From Ascaris suum (Eukaryota > Nematoda > Chromadorea > Rhabditida > Ascarididae): DNA of 64,000 bases. The DNA is taken from NCBI GenBank assembly GCA_013433145.1, contig CM024175.1:7176516-7240515 (forward strand). The letters run 5' to 3'. Under the pieces are notes generated by a model. It made no database searches, had not been told where the DNA came from, and saw nothing but the letters and a program-made list of their open reading frames with translations. Position 1 is the first letter of the stretch, and each line of letters begins with the position of its first letter. A program made the position numbers and the translations under genes. Below, piece after piece: positions 12,855-26,400 of the stretch.

Positions 12855-13080
12855 CTCGTTTCGATGCGTTTCATCGGTGAGTCGTCAAAAAGAAATGTCA
12901 GATTGATTCATCAAAATGAATGATTGAATCCAATCATCCAAGTGGGTCGTTAAAATGGACCACAGAAATCAGTCATCAAAGCGGGTTATTTCTATGAGTC
13001 ATCACAACGGGTCAAACGGTTCGTCGAAGTGGGCCATTGAAATGATTCACCAGAAGGTGTCATGAGAATGGATCATTACA
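12855..13080 (+). repeat. degenerate minisatellite, unit about 14-15 bp
   Basis: About fifteen imperfect copies of a unit close to GGGTCATCAAAATG / GAGTCATCACAACG follow one another, with drift in the spacer bases. No frame is conserved along the array, so it is not coding. It looks like an old, diverged tandem array. Confidence 0.75.
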
Positions 13081-16000
13081 GCTAAGCAGAATGAGCAGTG
13101 CATCCAACTTGCTAAAGGGTGTTTTTAATAGATGCGCTTTTAGGGATGCCAGTTGGATCTTATTTGTTATTTCTTCTCGGTCGAGTCATGCGGTCATTTG
13201 AATCATTTCCTCTCAGTCAGTTTTATCGGAGGATAGAATTAAAATCATTTTAGCGTTAATCACATCAAAAAGAGCGAAGTAAGATTAACAGCAGTGAGCA
13301 TTTGCGTAATTTTAACTTCCTCAATGCGATAGGCAATCCGTCAAGAAAGCCTTGCCGTAGGTTGCAGCTGGCGAGATATTATATAGAAGAGAGCAAAAGA
13401 GAAGCCAACAAAAAATGACGATGACAGCTGTCTTCCTAGAAAATTTTCAACACCTCGAAGAATGCCACTAAAATATGAATGATGAATACCTATACGTGTC
13501 ATTGAAAATTGCAACCGTCAACAATATTTGCAATGAATCGTGCTCTTACTGGATTCTTCAAGGCTAATTTCCTCTGCTTCAATGGATTCATTTATTATGC
13601 ATATTTCGGAAATAATTTATTTCTCTCTTTTCAAATTCTTTTTTCCGTCGTTCATTTTTATTCTTTCATACTTTCGTTATTGCAATTTTCACAAGCCGCA
13701 ATTATCAGGTTTGCAATCGGTTAAATGTTAGAGTATTCCTCATTGCATTTACCTCGATATTCTCTGGAAGGCTAACAACAGATCTGAAATATACAAATCA
13801 AAATTTGAAAACGACGAAATAAAGCGACAATAATAAAAGAATACTAGAATGGCGTAATTCACTGTAATGAGGAAATTCGGCGCTTTTTTACACAATGAAA
13901 TATTTTGCCGTCGTTTAGAAAATGCGAATCCTATAATAAACCAATTTAACCTAACTCAGGTTGAAGTTTATTTTTTCCTCCTCATATTTTTTTCTTTATC
14001 AAACTGAAAAAAAAAAAATTGAACGTTTCACTTATTTGTTTTCGATCTCTGATCAAAGTTTTAGTCAATAACGAGTACTATAGCTGTAAATATAATGCTG
14101 TTAGAAAATAATTTTGCACGTCACGAGAATAATTTTTTCTTTCTCCTTATTTTTGATTAACTGAAATAATATTTTTTGCTGTATCTATATCACGGAAGAT
14201 TATGATTTTGATAGTGAGCCAACCATATACATTAGCGGACACTGTCACATGTCCTCTACCTTTACATAAGCTCGCCTCTCTTATACGACGATGCTGTCTA
14301 AGATCATAAGTACGTTTTTCAAGCAGAAATCACATATTGGTGAAATACTTACGTTACCCCTTTATACTAAAGAGGCGCGATGAGTATCATAAATCATGAG
14401 TGTGCGTCAAGAACAACGGAGACCGCTCTCTGTATGTCGAATAAATCAAAAGGAATATTATTCAGGGTTCACGTACCCATCATGATACTTTACTTTAGCC
14501 GTCCACTTAGCGTTTAAACTGAAAGAATAGATATATAATACCCCTCACATTTTTAGTTCATCCCATCCCTAAACTCTGCTTGTTCAATTCATTTTGAATT
14601 CACTTTTAGTGCATGCACTCTGTCATCAAATGACTGCGAGTTACAAGCGCATTGTCTACGGAAAAGACCATAGAAAAGCGAGTTTTTTTAGCGAGATATG
14701 TCTAAACCATAAGTATATATCGGCACGATGTGACGCACATTTATGAGCGAAAATATTTGCGCTTGAAGGAACACTGATTAAACGCCGTTTGATGTGGACA
14801 GCGTTCGTTCGTATATCGCCAATGTTTTGCTTGCCACTCTCCCTTAACTCGCATAGAATCATGCATTCAGCATTTCAATACTCACTTATACGTGTGTTCG
14901 ATGGATCTCTTCATCCACCGTTGAGAACTTTTTCAGTCAATCACTGCCTTGCAATTTATTAACCTTTTCCTTCTCATTTTGCTCTTTTTTCATTAGGAGT
15001 TCAATTTTGAATGATCAAGCGTATCGCTACAATGATAGCCACTCATGTTCCATATGTTGATGTCAATAACTAGAAGTCGGAATATTAATACCTCCAACAT
15101 TCTTGCTTCCTTTCTTTGCGATCTTAATCCTCTTTATTCGATCGCATATCGCCTTCACTTCGTACATCTTCATAATCATTTTTTGATTGTCAAAAACAGT
15201 CAGTTGCCATAAACGTTATGGTTGTCTCGTAAAACGTTCGTTTTTCCGTCCCCCGATTTAAGTTCAACCGTTTTGATCATACATCCCTTTAAAACTTACT
15301 CAACAGACTAGAATCGCTCAATTCCATCTAACTGCATCCAGTCCAACCTAACAATTTCGAGGGAATTTTCGATTCAGCCGATGACAAGCGTATTTCCTGA
15401 ATGAAACAAAGCACTAAAGTTCATTCATAGAATACTGGAGAACTACCTTCCGTACTGAAAGGATTTCTAAAGTGCCAAAAAATTGAAAATCCCGTCTCAG
15501 TTACAAATTCTTTATAGGTTGCACATTCCTCCTAAATGATTGGGAAGGATTTGAATGCCCCTAGAGCTTTAAACACTACGAAGCTTACAAGTTGATGTAG
15601 TCATCGAGAAAAGTTTTTGGGAACTAGTGGCGGTCGGAGGGTTCTGGAGTTCACAGGGAACATCAGCGTGGTCCTCTATACATATGGAGTCGGAGGTGAC
15701 ATTTCAAGGTGGAAAAAACTAAGGGAATTCCATTGTGCACTTCAGGCAATAGAAACAGGAGTTAAGAAGAGTTGCCGTGCACTAAGAAGTTCACTCCAAC
15801 TAAGTGTTAAGAAATGGTGTTACATTGAAAATGGAAGAGTTGGAATGGAATGCAAATTTATTTTCTCTGATTTTTTTTTGCATCATTTCTGCACGTAATT
15901 TTTGTTATTGTCGAGGGTAAAATTTGCTCACGACCATTTTATCGCTGAAATTTCTTTATTCACCTTCGAATCCAAGCAAATCACTTAATTGAGTAACCAA

Positions 16001-16883
16001 AGTTTTCAATAAAAATAGCTGCAAACCTCAGTCAGAGAATTCTTTAAATTTTCATATCATTCACTTCAATATGGACAAATGAATGAGGAAAATAGCACTT
16101 CACTTGTTAACATTCTCTCTTGCTAAATTTGAAATTCTCCAACAATATAATAAGAAATGTAATGTGCACACTATTAGCATCGAATATTTCACGGTTGTTT
16201 AATAAGACGTCCATCTGGCAGTGTCGAATATACCAACGTTAAGTTTTGGATCTAAGAATTAGCGGCAAATTTCTAATAGTTAACTGGGTTGTGATGAATC
16301 GATAAACAGCAAGTTTTGAAGCTATTTGCGGTTATCAGATGAAGCTGTCACATTCTAGCTAAGTCCCCTCATCAATAATTCAATGTTATTTTCGGTAAGC
16401 GGCAACTCGACCTATAATGGCATTGTCAGAAGCAACCTTAAGTTCGAGTTCTTACAGCGTTGGCCGCTAAGGTACCCGTTAGAACTAACCAACGAACTAT
16501 ACGTCACGTCATACTAACTTCAGGCTGGAGATGTGCGATGTGTTAGGTTGGTGTCACTTAATTTTATGTTAATGTGATTCGATCCGTTGCGAGACAACGA
16601 GTTTCTACTTGATTTGCTGAGAACAATTGTGGTGGCGACATCTTCGTGGGCAGCGGTCGTTCTGTCCGCACGCATGCATCCACATCGTCGAAATCAGCTC
16701 GCGACCCCCACCACAGGCCAACAATTTCATTCGACGGCGCAACACAAATTTCCCTTCATTTCCCAATCTTTTCTGGCCCGATTCGGCTACTTACTGCTGC
16801 ACTCATGTTGCATCATTGCAATCACGCGCCTTTACTTATTGGAAGAGCGTTGCTATTTCTAGACCCTTTAAGAAAAGCTTCTC
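13081..16883. other. no gene recognised
   Basis: AT-rich. The open frames at 13509-13731, 14656-14862, 15617-15898 and 16587-16936 have no splice or family support. 16587-16900 is unusually GC-rich for the neighbourhood and open in all three plus frames, but no frame looks more protein-like than the others. Confidence 0.35.
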
Positions 16884-17279
16884 CTAGCGACAAAAGGCCT
16901 CGCCATTTATACAAAATAAGTTTGGGCTCCTATTAGCTTCCTGAATGCAGGTGAGGAAAAATGCTTCCTAGTTTCTGAAGGAGTAGGAACATGTATATGA
17001 AAGTGAATGCAACATGATTCTCGAAACAAATTGTAGTTTACTTACTTCTTGGGAGAGGCATATAGTGACGAAGAAATTGAGGCTTGAAATCCATACCTTC
17101 CCTATCTTAAAAAAATATATATTCGACGGGAACTTTGACTCCTAGAAGACTGATAACTTCCTCGATTTTCCGAAGGAACATATAAAAGAGATCATTTGCC
17201 GGCTTTTAGTAAATGACTTGATAGATTTTGAACTAAATTTTACTGGTAAAGTGGATGTGTTATTATATTCCTTCCACAT
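16884..17279 (-). CDS. candidate small protein of 50 residues (three exons)
   Basis: Exons 17244-17279, 17046-17105 and 16884-16940 join in phase 0. An AG acceptor (AAACTTTCAG) lies 1 nt before the ATG, as in the firm genes here. Splice sites are good: CCA|GTAAAA, TTTTTTTAAG, GAA|GTAAGT and CCTGCATTCAG. The product starts MWKEYNNTSTLP, has a hydrophobic core VWISSLNFFVTICL and ends with a short tail carrying two cysteines (FCINGEAFCR). It could be a small secreted or membrane peptide, but chance assembly in AT-rich sequence is a real possibility. A rival frame in exon 2 (GMDFKPQFLRHYMPLPR) is equally open. Confidence 0.25.
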
Positions 17280-17732
17280 TCTGAAAGTTTTACTTTCGCA
17301 CACACAAATTCAGTTTTAAATTATCGGCTATCGCTGTATGGTCAACGAGGATTTCTGTTCTCACTAAACGACGAAATTCCTTGTGTCGAATTCAAAGGCG
17401 GAAATATTCATCAAATAAAGTCAAATGAATTTATACGCAAGCTGGCTCGAGGTAGTTTTTTTTTTAAATCAGTGATTGTAATGGTTAACATTTGCGCTTC
17501 TGCGTCCCCTACCTAATATCCTTAAAAATGCGACAAATAGGCAAATGCATTATACACGGAAAGGTAGAAGTGGTGACAATTCATTTTAAATTATCGTGTA
17601 TGAACACCTATCACAGTTCGCAGCATTTGTCAACAATCTGGCGCTGTCATAAGGTTATCGCCGCCAATAGAACGTTTTTTTTTGCCCGATCGTGTAACCA
17701 GGCAATACGATCGTTAATTTAATGCAAAAATT

Positions 17733-17828
17733 ACTGCAAATCGAGCCCGTTGCACGTCGATTCCGTTGCAAATCGATTTCGTTGCAAATCGATTTCGTTG
17801 CAAATCGATTTCGTTGTAAATCGACTAC
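17733..17828 (+). repeat. 16-bp tandem repeat, six units
   Basis: Unit GTTGCAAATCGATTTC; the middle three units are identical and the outer ones diverge by one to a few bases. The unit length is not a multiple of three, so the repeat peptide seen in overlapping minus frames (CNEIDLQRNRFATKSI) is an artefact of the repeat. Confidence 0.9.
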
Positions 17829-18676
17829 CGCGAATCGAATTTTTGCAAGCGAAAATTGTTGCGATGCGACAAACAACTGTGGATAGAAAAGACAGTATTT
17901 CAAACAAAACGTGAACATGATCATTAAAGTGCGTACAATCATTGCGTTCACTTGCAATTACGCTGAGAGGCGTTATTAAATGTTGGTTGGCACTACCTTT
18001 TAAAATATAACAGAACTTACACAAAGCAGTAATTAGCTACTTTCGAATGAGGTATCTGAGATAGTCTGTTATTAGTGATGCAGCTCTTTAACGCTTATTT
18101 GGGGTATCTGCAAACTTTGGACGTGTTGTAACTAAAGCATATGCGTGTGTGCGTGCATGTTTACTTGTCCGCACATATCTTTGTCTATATCATGTTTTCA
18201 TCTTGGGAAGACATAACTGGGATCTCTCCTATGCGATAAATCTCTCCGACATCGAATTTCAAGTTGAGCTATGAGCTTTGAATAGAGTTAGTTATGCGCA
18301 TTTGATGTTGCTTCAAAATTTACGCATCATTACGATATCAATAGATTCTAAAGTGCACAGATTATGAAACGTAGAAAAAAACACTTCTTTTTTCGGGACA
18401 TTTGGAACAGTGGTCGGCTATACTAAGGTATGAGTGCATTATTATGCGGATTTTTGTTTGTTGCCAATTTATGAAATCGGTTGGCCTTTTGCGAGCGAAT
18501 ACAAAAGCTGCGGTCGCAAGTAAACAACAGTACATTGATTACCTTGCTCACAAAGTCGTTTGTGAGTTACGGCAACAACTAGTAATGCTTCAACAAGGTA
18601 CAAACGTACTAGCGATGAGCGCTCACTAATGTTTCAAGTATACTAGCGATAACGTTTTTGCTGCTATGAGTGACAG

Positions 18677-19174
18677 AAGTAACAAATATTTACTACTCGA
18701 GCTCTACTAATTCATATCTACTATTCCATCTTCGCTAATCCAAATTTACTAATTCAGCTTACCTACTCCAGATTAACTACTTCAGCTTTGTTGTTCCAAC
18801 TTTACTGTTCCACTTTTATTATTTGCTACTTTTGCGCATGAATGTCGCTGTAATAGTTCAAAATACGACAGTGTGCTCAAACGACTTCTAGACGTCAAAC
18901 GCATAAAAGTAGGCTGAATTCTTCGAATAGCATGATCGTCATCTTGAAACGATATGTCAAGTAGACAAGCGGTACTGAAATAAAGCAGAATTCTAACCAC
19001 AGTATTATATAAATTAAAAAATATGGTCATTAAAAGTTAAAGTATTCCGAGTTGGAACAACAAAGCTGAAGTAGTTAATCTGGAGTAGGTAAGCTGAATT
19101 AGTAAATTTGGATTAGCGAAGATGGAATAATAGATATGAAGTAGTAGAGCTCGAGTAGTAAATATTTGTTACTT
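18677..19174. repeat. long inverted repeat: 124-bp arms, 250-bp loop
   Basis: The left arm 18677-18800 and right arm 19051-19174 are reverse complements with only two mismatches. The arms themselves are made of degenerate 13-15-bp units such as CTAATTCAGCTT and CTACTCCAGATT, and weaker units continue into the loop. The loop has no recognised gene. The structure fits a fold-back or MITE-like element. I did not find a clear target-site duplication. Confidence 0.9.
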
Positions 19175-22100
19175 GTTTTACATTTTTGCTTGTTCATTTT
19201 ACATTGTTATTTGCGCATAATTTTAAAAAAAATCTATTTTCTTCAAGAGAATTTCCGACATATTTGTATTCAAATGAATACTCTTCAGCAATTAATGTAT
19301 TTTAGTATTATCGTTCGTCGATGTTTATCGCAGCAGTGAAAATTACACTTAAATTTGTTATTTAGTTCATGATTTTTTTATGGTAAGTTTTGCTTATATG
19401 TTTATCTTACGTTTATCCTTTAAACTTTTGTATGCATTATTTTATTTTATAGTTTCTTTTTTTTTCTTTTTGCAAATGAATTTCAAATAGTAGGCTAATA
19501 CTGAAGAGTTTTACATGAAGTGTGTAAATACTATCGGCAAAGATTAGAGCTAATATTCTAATATAACAAAAGCATATAAGCCGCATGCTGCTAACCTTTC
19601 TTATATCACACTAATTTGAATATTTCTTAGATATTGCTGTATATTACTACTATAGCTTATAAAGGTGCTTGTATTTTTGAATGAAGTTTTTCAACTAACT
19701 TCTTCAAAGGGTTTTCGTTAAAATTTTCTAGATTCGATCAACCGAGATTGATAAGATGTTTATGAGGAAATGTCATTCAGTTGCAAAGTTTTCGTTTGAA
19801 TGAGTGAATGCGAGCAGAGTTGCTGATGTGGAGCACGCAATTTGTTTAATGTTCTTTCCGCACCACTCGTTACGTGCCTCTGTCAAAAACCCCTAATGGA
19901 TCCTCTATATGGCTTTATCCAGCAAACGAGGCAACCCGTTTCCGGCAGCTGTCTCTGCATGCATGTTTCATATCGAAACTTGGCCTGTTTTCTGTCAACA
20001 CTTCTAACGAAACGATAAAATATATTGCAGAGAAAACTTCTTAGCATTTCACATGGCAAAATTTCATGCGCTTGTTCTGTGAGGTGCTTGATGCACGTTG
20101 GAGGAAAACGAGAGAAATAAGAATGATACAATTTTTTTCGGAAGCAAAATTCAGGTAGTTTCTGACCATGCTTTAATCGTAGTGAATTAATTGTACTTAA
20201 TAAGATATCCACAAATAAGATAAGCAGTTTTATTTCGTTCGCTGGCGATTTAAGTTCTGCACCTATGTCATACAAGAATCACTTATTTAAGCGTTCATGT
20301 GAACAACAGATTAAATTGACTCCACTGAATCGAATAAATCAATTTTTTGTTGCCTCACTGAAGAAAAAATTCGAATAATTGGATATTATTAGAATTTATA
20401 AAGCATAATGGTTTGTTTTAGAATCAAAGTGGATTGTATGCTCAAATGGGAATTATTTTCTTGGAATGCAGAAATTTCATTAAAAAATTCATCATTGATA
20501 ACTACTGAATTAGATTTCAGTTCAAACGGAAACGAACATGTGGTAATAATTTAATAAGTCAATAGTTGGAATTGTTTATTGCCGTTCAGTAGGTGAACTG
20601 TAATTTGTGCATTGAAACGAAACGACTATCAAATATTACTATTAAAATCTACCAGCATAAGCAGAAGCTCATTAGCTTTCGTTTCGACGAATATGCTAAT
20701 TAGAGCTTTGAAAGAGTCAATATTATATTATTGGCTAATAAATAATTGTGAGTTTTTGAAATATTATTGCTAAACACTAAAATAGTATAATAAATACTAG
20801 AACTTCGGTTACAAATTTTATTGACACATTCAAATTGTCGACGAGTTATGAAGCTGCTGGAAGATAGAAAATTTAGCTGATGAAGGTTTGACAAGCATAA
20901 TATGACGGAACTTGGCTCAAAAAATAGCCAATAAAAGCCCTTTTTTGATGGTGCATTCGTTTGAACGAAATAGTTGGTTGGGGATATATGCATGTAGGGC
21001 ATACGTCAATGAATTCGTTTCGATCTTTAGCCAATTTTGGCCATCCAATTTAACATTCGAAGCCCTTCGAAAACGATTCTTTCTCTCAATTGCTTAGTTT
21101 TTTTTTCCTGCCAAGTTTCCAAAGTTTCTGGTGCGCCAAGTTGATTGCCATATTCGCCTAAATGGAAGCTCTGGGGTTTTTGATTTCCGCAAAAGTCGGA
21201 GAAAGAGGGATTTCATTTTAAAATGCTTATATTTTTCGCGAATTTGTTTTTGCTCTTATACAGCTTGTTTGGAATGGCATTATTTAAGTGAAATCAATGC
21301 ACATAACATTGCACAATGCTCAGAAACTTTGATGTGTCATGGTGCTTTATGAGATTTCAATTTTTCAGTGCGAAAACATAGAAGCTGCTTCCTTGAGCAT
21401 AAAGTTTTTCCAGGAAAAACCACATAAAGAAACCCATATTTGATAGAAAGCTTCTATTTTCCACTGCATCCAAGAGGAAGCTTTCATTTCAGGGAGCTGT
21501 ATTTAAGAGCAAAGATGGTGTATTTATTCAATAAAAAATTGGAACCTTCGATACATTCACACACAACATTTGAGTGGCACCTCAAAGAGAACGTTCAATT
21601 GAGTGGGAACATGGAGATGTGTCCTTAAAAAGAGAGAGCAATAAAACTGCCACCAAAATAAGTAACTAGATGCCATACGGCATCAGTCGAATGTTGCAGC
21701 TACATTACTTCGTCGTGGCGGAAAAAATTGATGCGGCGTTGATGCGGAACGCCGGCCTCTAAATTGGCTCGCAAATAGCATTATAGCTGTATGTACCAAT
21801 AGCAGCAAATTCTTTACAAAACTTCATTGATCATTATTGTCTCTCAAATAGAGGGAATGACTTAAAATTAACCCACCTCTTTCCTGCCTTTCCTTCCTCC
21901 TCCCCGTCTCTGCTCAAAAGCATCCCTTTTCACCTCATCTCAGATGTAGTTCTTTCAACGCTCTATTTATCAAGACTGTTCCTCCCTTTCTCTCGAGTAT
22001 TCATTCGTTTTGAAATTTATGAATGATCCAACCTCTTCCGCCACCCCCCTCCCTCTCCCTTCGCCCTTTTGGAAGTTTCTATCTCGCATAGGCCCAGGAG

Positions 22101-23372
22101 CTGAAAGACTACGGCAACAGTGGAAAAGATGGGCTCCGAAATATATACCTTTCTTTGTCAACTTATGAAACTCTGCTCGACGTTTATACACTAACAACTA
22201 CAGTGCACCTTTTTGAGCTGCGTAGGAAGCACCGCACTGAGCAAATCAACAATGTTCAAATCAAATTTTAATTCGTTTTTGTTTACTGTTTTGAGTGAGA
22301 CGTGAAACTATGAAAAACTGTTTGACCATGATAGTATGAGATTTAATTTCATATGGAGCATACCTGCGTCATGCTTATAAGCACTATATGCAAGAAGTGC
22401 ATCATTTTCTGTGTCATTCGCCGCATTTTGAGCACCCCACCTGAGCACTGAGAATGCACACATTCTCAACGCCTAAATGGGATATTAGCACACATTCCAG
22501 TCGACGCTTTTAGTCTTACTTAATCACTCGTACTTAATCAGTCAGTGAGTGTGGACCGTTGTACTTTCAATATATTTGATGCAATTTGTGAATAGAGCGC
22601 ACAGAGCTTCCGTTTGCACCGATTATGAGGTGGAACATATAAACAGTATCTGTTTTATGCACATCTGAGAATTCGCTCGGATTTAGAATTCTTGTTTCGC
22701 TCATTTTTGAGCAGTCTTCTATTCATTCCTACATAAGATGCCTATAATTAACGAGAAGAAGTGCATTTATCGCGAGCAGTTTTTACGACGAAAACTCGAT
22801 GTTCGCTCAGTTTGGCGAACTGAAAACACTACACCTTATGCGCATTCCCGCAACTGCGTCAAACATTCGGTACGAAAAACATCGCTGAAATCATCACTTT
22901 TCGGTGTTTATTCTGCGGCATCACGCCATCTTGGCGCTATCTGTGCGAAAATATATCATTTATAAATAGTTTTTGTAATGTCCAACTTATATAAGTGATT
23001 GAAACCTCTCAATTGTGTTGACGTGTTTCGTTTTATTAGACATGCTAATTCTATAATTAGTTCTCTATCTATTGCTTTTTTGGTCGTTTTCTTTAAAAAA
23101 TAAGTAGGTGATTGCTTTGCTATTAAGCGAATCAAAACAAACTTGAATTCAAAAATATGAAGTTAATTGTTTGACTAATCGAAACAATAGTATTTACTGA
23201 ACGATGCAACTCTGAACACCACAGCTGCAATCGTGCAACAGAACACAATGGTGGCGAATTATGATTGCATTCGAATATTTTTATACTCTACCATGTGTTG
23301 TCTTATTTTGACATGTTAACTCCTATCGCTTATTTTTTTCACGGTTAACTATTTATCGAAGTATCAAGTATA

Positions 23373-23374
<2 letters not shown>
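19175..23374. other. no gene recognised
   Basis: AT-rich. The largest open frames (19883-20275 minus, 130 codons; 20700-21002 minus) have biased composition and no family resemblance. 21870-22080 is C/T-rich on the plus strand. Confidence 0.35.

Positions 23375-23449
<75 letters not shown>
23375..23449. repeat. (TA)n microsatellite, 75 bp
   Basis: Uninterrupted AT dinucleotide repeat. Confidence 0.97.
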
Positions 23450-23450
<1 letters not shown>

Positions 23451-26400
23451 TGAACAATACTGAAATATATGCACCCCTCCAATTCTAACAAATTGTCGTC
23501 ATGAAGTGTCACTCTAATTTTGAAGAAAAGGACACCATGAGTGCTACTTGGATCATCACTCGAAAAGTCACGCCACTTATGTTTTTTGAATCACCTCGAT
23601 ATTACGAAGCTTACGAGAATTGAAATAATGCTGCGATTCTGCTGATTTTTGTTTCTCAAGTTTGTCACTCAAACATCACTCATAAATGATTTATGACTTG
23701 TAAGGAACACCCGTAGCCAGATCACTTGTAAGGACCTCCTCCCTAACCTTCCAGAAATTTCCTCTTGCTACTTCTGACTCAAATATGCGGGCCATTATTT
23801 TGCGGAACTTGCGTTTAGGCTTTCACAGGTCTCTTTTTCATTAAGATTTTATCAGTAGACTTGCGTGGAGTTGTTTTATTTGAGTATCAGGCAAATAGTG
23901 AGTTTTATTTTGATTGCAGAAAACATTGATGATGCCGAAAATCTTACTTTATCGAACATTTTTTTCCTAAAGAGTTCGGAGAATCCCAATTCTTTATCAT
24001 TTCCCAACGAATTCTTTCCCAACGAATTCCAATATTGTTGTTTACCCTATGTTAGGTATATTTTTCTGTAGGAAGAAGCTAGGAGAAGGAAAGATATATG
24101 TGAATGGAGGACTGAGACGCCAATACTTCGTACGAATCGTTCTACAGCGAATAATGTCAGAACCATTTTCATGTCTATGTGAATTTTTGCAATTGTTTTG
24201 CATTTTAACATTGCATTATTAGCATCAACCTAAAATAAACTAGTATTTGAAACACATTAGTATAATTAAATCAGCTGAATCTCATCTAACTCGTCGGCTA
24301 ATTTATTTGAAATATCAATCGATCCCAACTATAACTATACAACGATCGATGCTTATCTAATAACTTTCATATCATATAACTAAAAATTGGAAACAGAGGC
24401 TCCGCGAGGAAGCGAAAAAAAAAATGAAAAAAGACGGTTTCTGCGTAGGAATAATTCAATTTCGCTCTTGCTCATCAAATTAATATGGTTGTGAAGTATA
24501 AGAAGTATCGTTGTGTCTTCACTTTGCACCGAATACCCCCCCCCCTCCTGTCCTACAGTTCTATTGTTTGTGGTACATAGGCTTTTTGAGTACCTCATAA
24601 CTTATTACGTAAATCGAATCGACGTTTTTTCTAATCAAATCAAAAATCGGCAATTTTTTATTGCTCCAGATCATTTTGATCTGAGAGAATCAGAAAAAAA
24701 AGAGCAAAGAGAATTTATACGCATAATACTTCGGCCGTCATTCAAGAACAAAGCTAACGACGACGCACATTAAAGAGATAAATTGAAATGTGCCGAAATA
24801 AGAACCATAGGGCAGTAAGATTTTCATTTTTCTTCGATTTTTTTATATGAATCGTCGGTTTCCTTTAATTTATATTGTATTCTCACCTCAATTTTAATTT
24901 CCTCGAATATATTTGCAAGACTCGAAACCTTGAATAATTTAGAGCATTAATAAGATTGGAAGAAAACATTTTTAGTTTATCCACGTTTTCAGGATTCGAC
25001 TGGATTTTCTGGCGATTAAATAAACTAGGCTGAAATTTAAGCTGAACTCACTCATTTAATTGCTTTAAACCTTTGTGTTCCTCTTTTTTTCACCGCTTAT
25101 TGTTCCTATAGTATTTTAACGTGTTCTTTGAAATGATATTTGATGTCAGTTTTCTTAGATAGAGTTAACTTTGCAATTATGAATCAATATTACAGCGCTG
25201 TATGTGCCTTTTTCCGTTGTTCGATAATATTTCTCTCAAACAATCATTCGCCTAAAATAATGTTATGGAGATTTCAGAGAAATACGCTTAAATGTGGTAA
25301 TACGACGATGCATTGATTACATCGCTTTATTTTAATAGTTTTTATTTATTCCGATGGCTTGACGAAAATTGAATTTGCATATTCGATGATGTTGGTGAAT
25401 AGTGAAATTTCTCTTAAAATACCTATTTATTGATTTCTCGTTTGTTGAAGTGAGCAGTTGTTTAGTTATTGCTATGAAACAAATCGAATGATTTTTCCAT
25501 CAAAATTCCCGAGAACAAAATAAACGTTGAAAAGTGAAGTTATGCCTTGCTTCATAAATAAGTATGATCACTTGGAAAGAATATACACTTTATCGTTCAT
25601 AAAGAGCCAAAAAGAACCTTAGGTAGGCTATGAGCTCCAAGAAAGGCATAATGACTAGCAATGTAAGAGGATATCGTCCTTATGAGAAGGGTTTTTGAGC
25701 TGAGATAGGCAATCGTCAGCTGTATGCGCTAGGTAAGACCAAAAAGGGTGAAAGTCGTTAGCGGTGATGTTTTATAGTTCCATGTATGCAGCAATATTAA
25801 GTATAACTCCGTAGCTGTAGCATCTTTCTCCAATGCTTAATTTGGTTAACGCTATTTGTTGAGGGCAGCTCGTGCTTTATCAGCTGAGAGCATTATAACG
25901 CTCATGAGTGAATTATTTGTAAATGTTTTATTTTCATAACATAATGAAGCTCTAAATTGCTGAAAAGTTCTATATTTGATACATATGAATTTAAAATGGT
26001 ACGAAATTCAAGTCTTTATTCGTTTCATCAATGGAAAATTTAGAAGGCGATAGGGAACGGAATCGAGAAGAGTAGTGAGCAATTGGAAACGCGATCTTTG
26101 AGCTTTCTTCTCGAATACGCGAATTTATCAGTCATCCGTTCTGTGCATTCGCTTTATCTTTCAAGTGTTAAATACTAAGAAGCACTCTACCTCACCACTA
26201 CCCCCACCCCCTCCCCCATTACTGCAGCATTAAATCTGGGTGAGGTGTATGTGGTATTATTGGAAGAATTCTGATTAAATAATGCATTACGAGGGGAAAT
26301 GTTAATGAGGAGGAAAGGCTGAACAAAGCACTTAATTATTTTTGGCGAGAAATGCATAGACGGTGAACTGAATGAGTGCCCTATTTATCCTCAATTAAAG

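Noticed and set aside
17655..18024. Two minus frames with repeated CNEIDLQRNRFATKS peptide
   Set aside because: Produced by the 16-bp tandem repeat; the unit is not a multiple of three.
19883..20275. 130-codon minus frame
   Set aside because: No family, no splice support, and a frame of this length is expected by chance in a 64-kb window.
23375..23449. CRISPR or satellite array
   Set aside because: Plain dinucleotide repeat; no spacer structure anywhere in the window, and the genome is eukaryotic.
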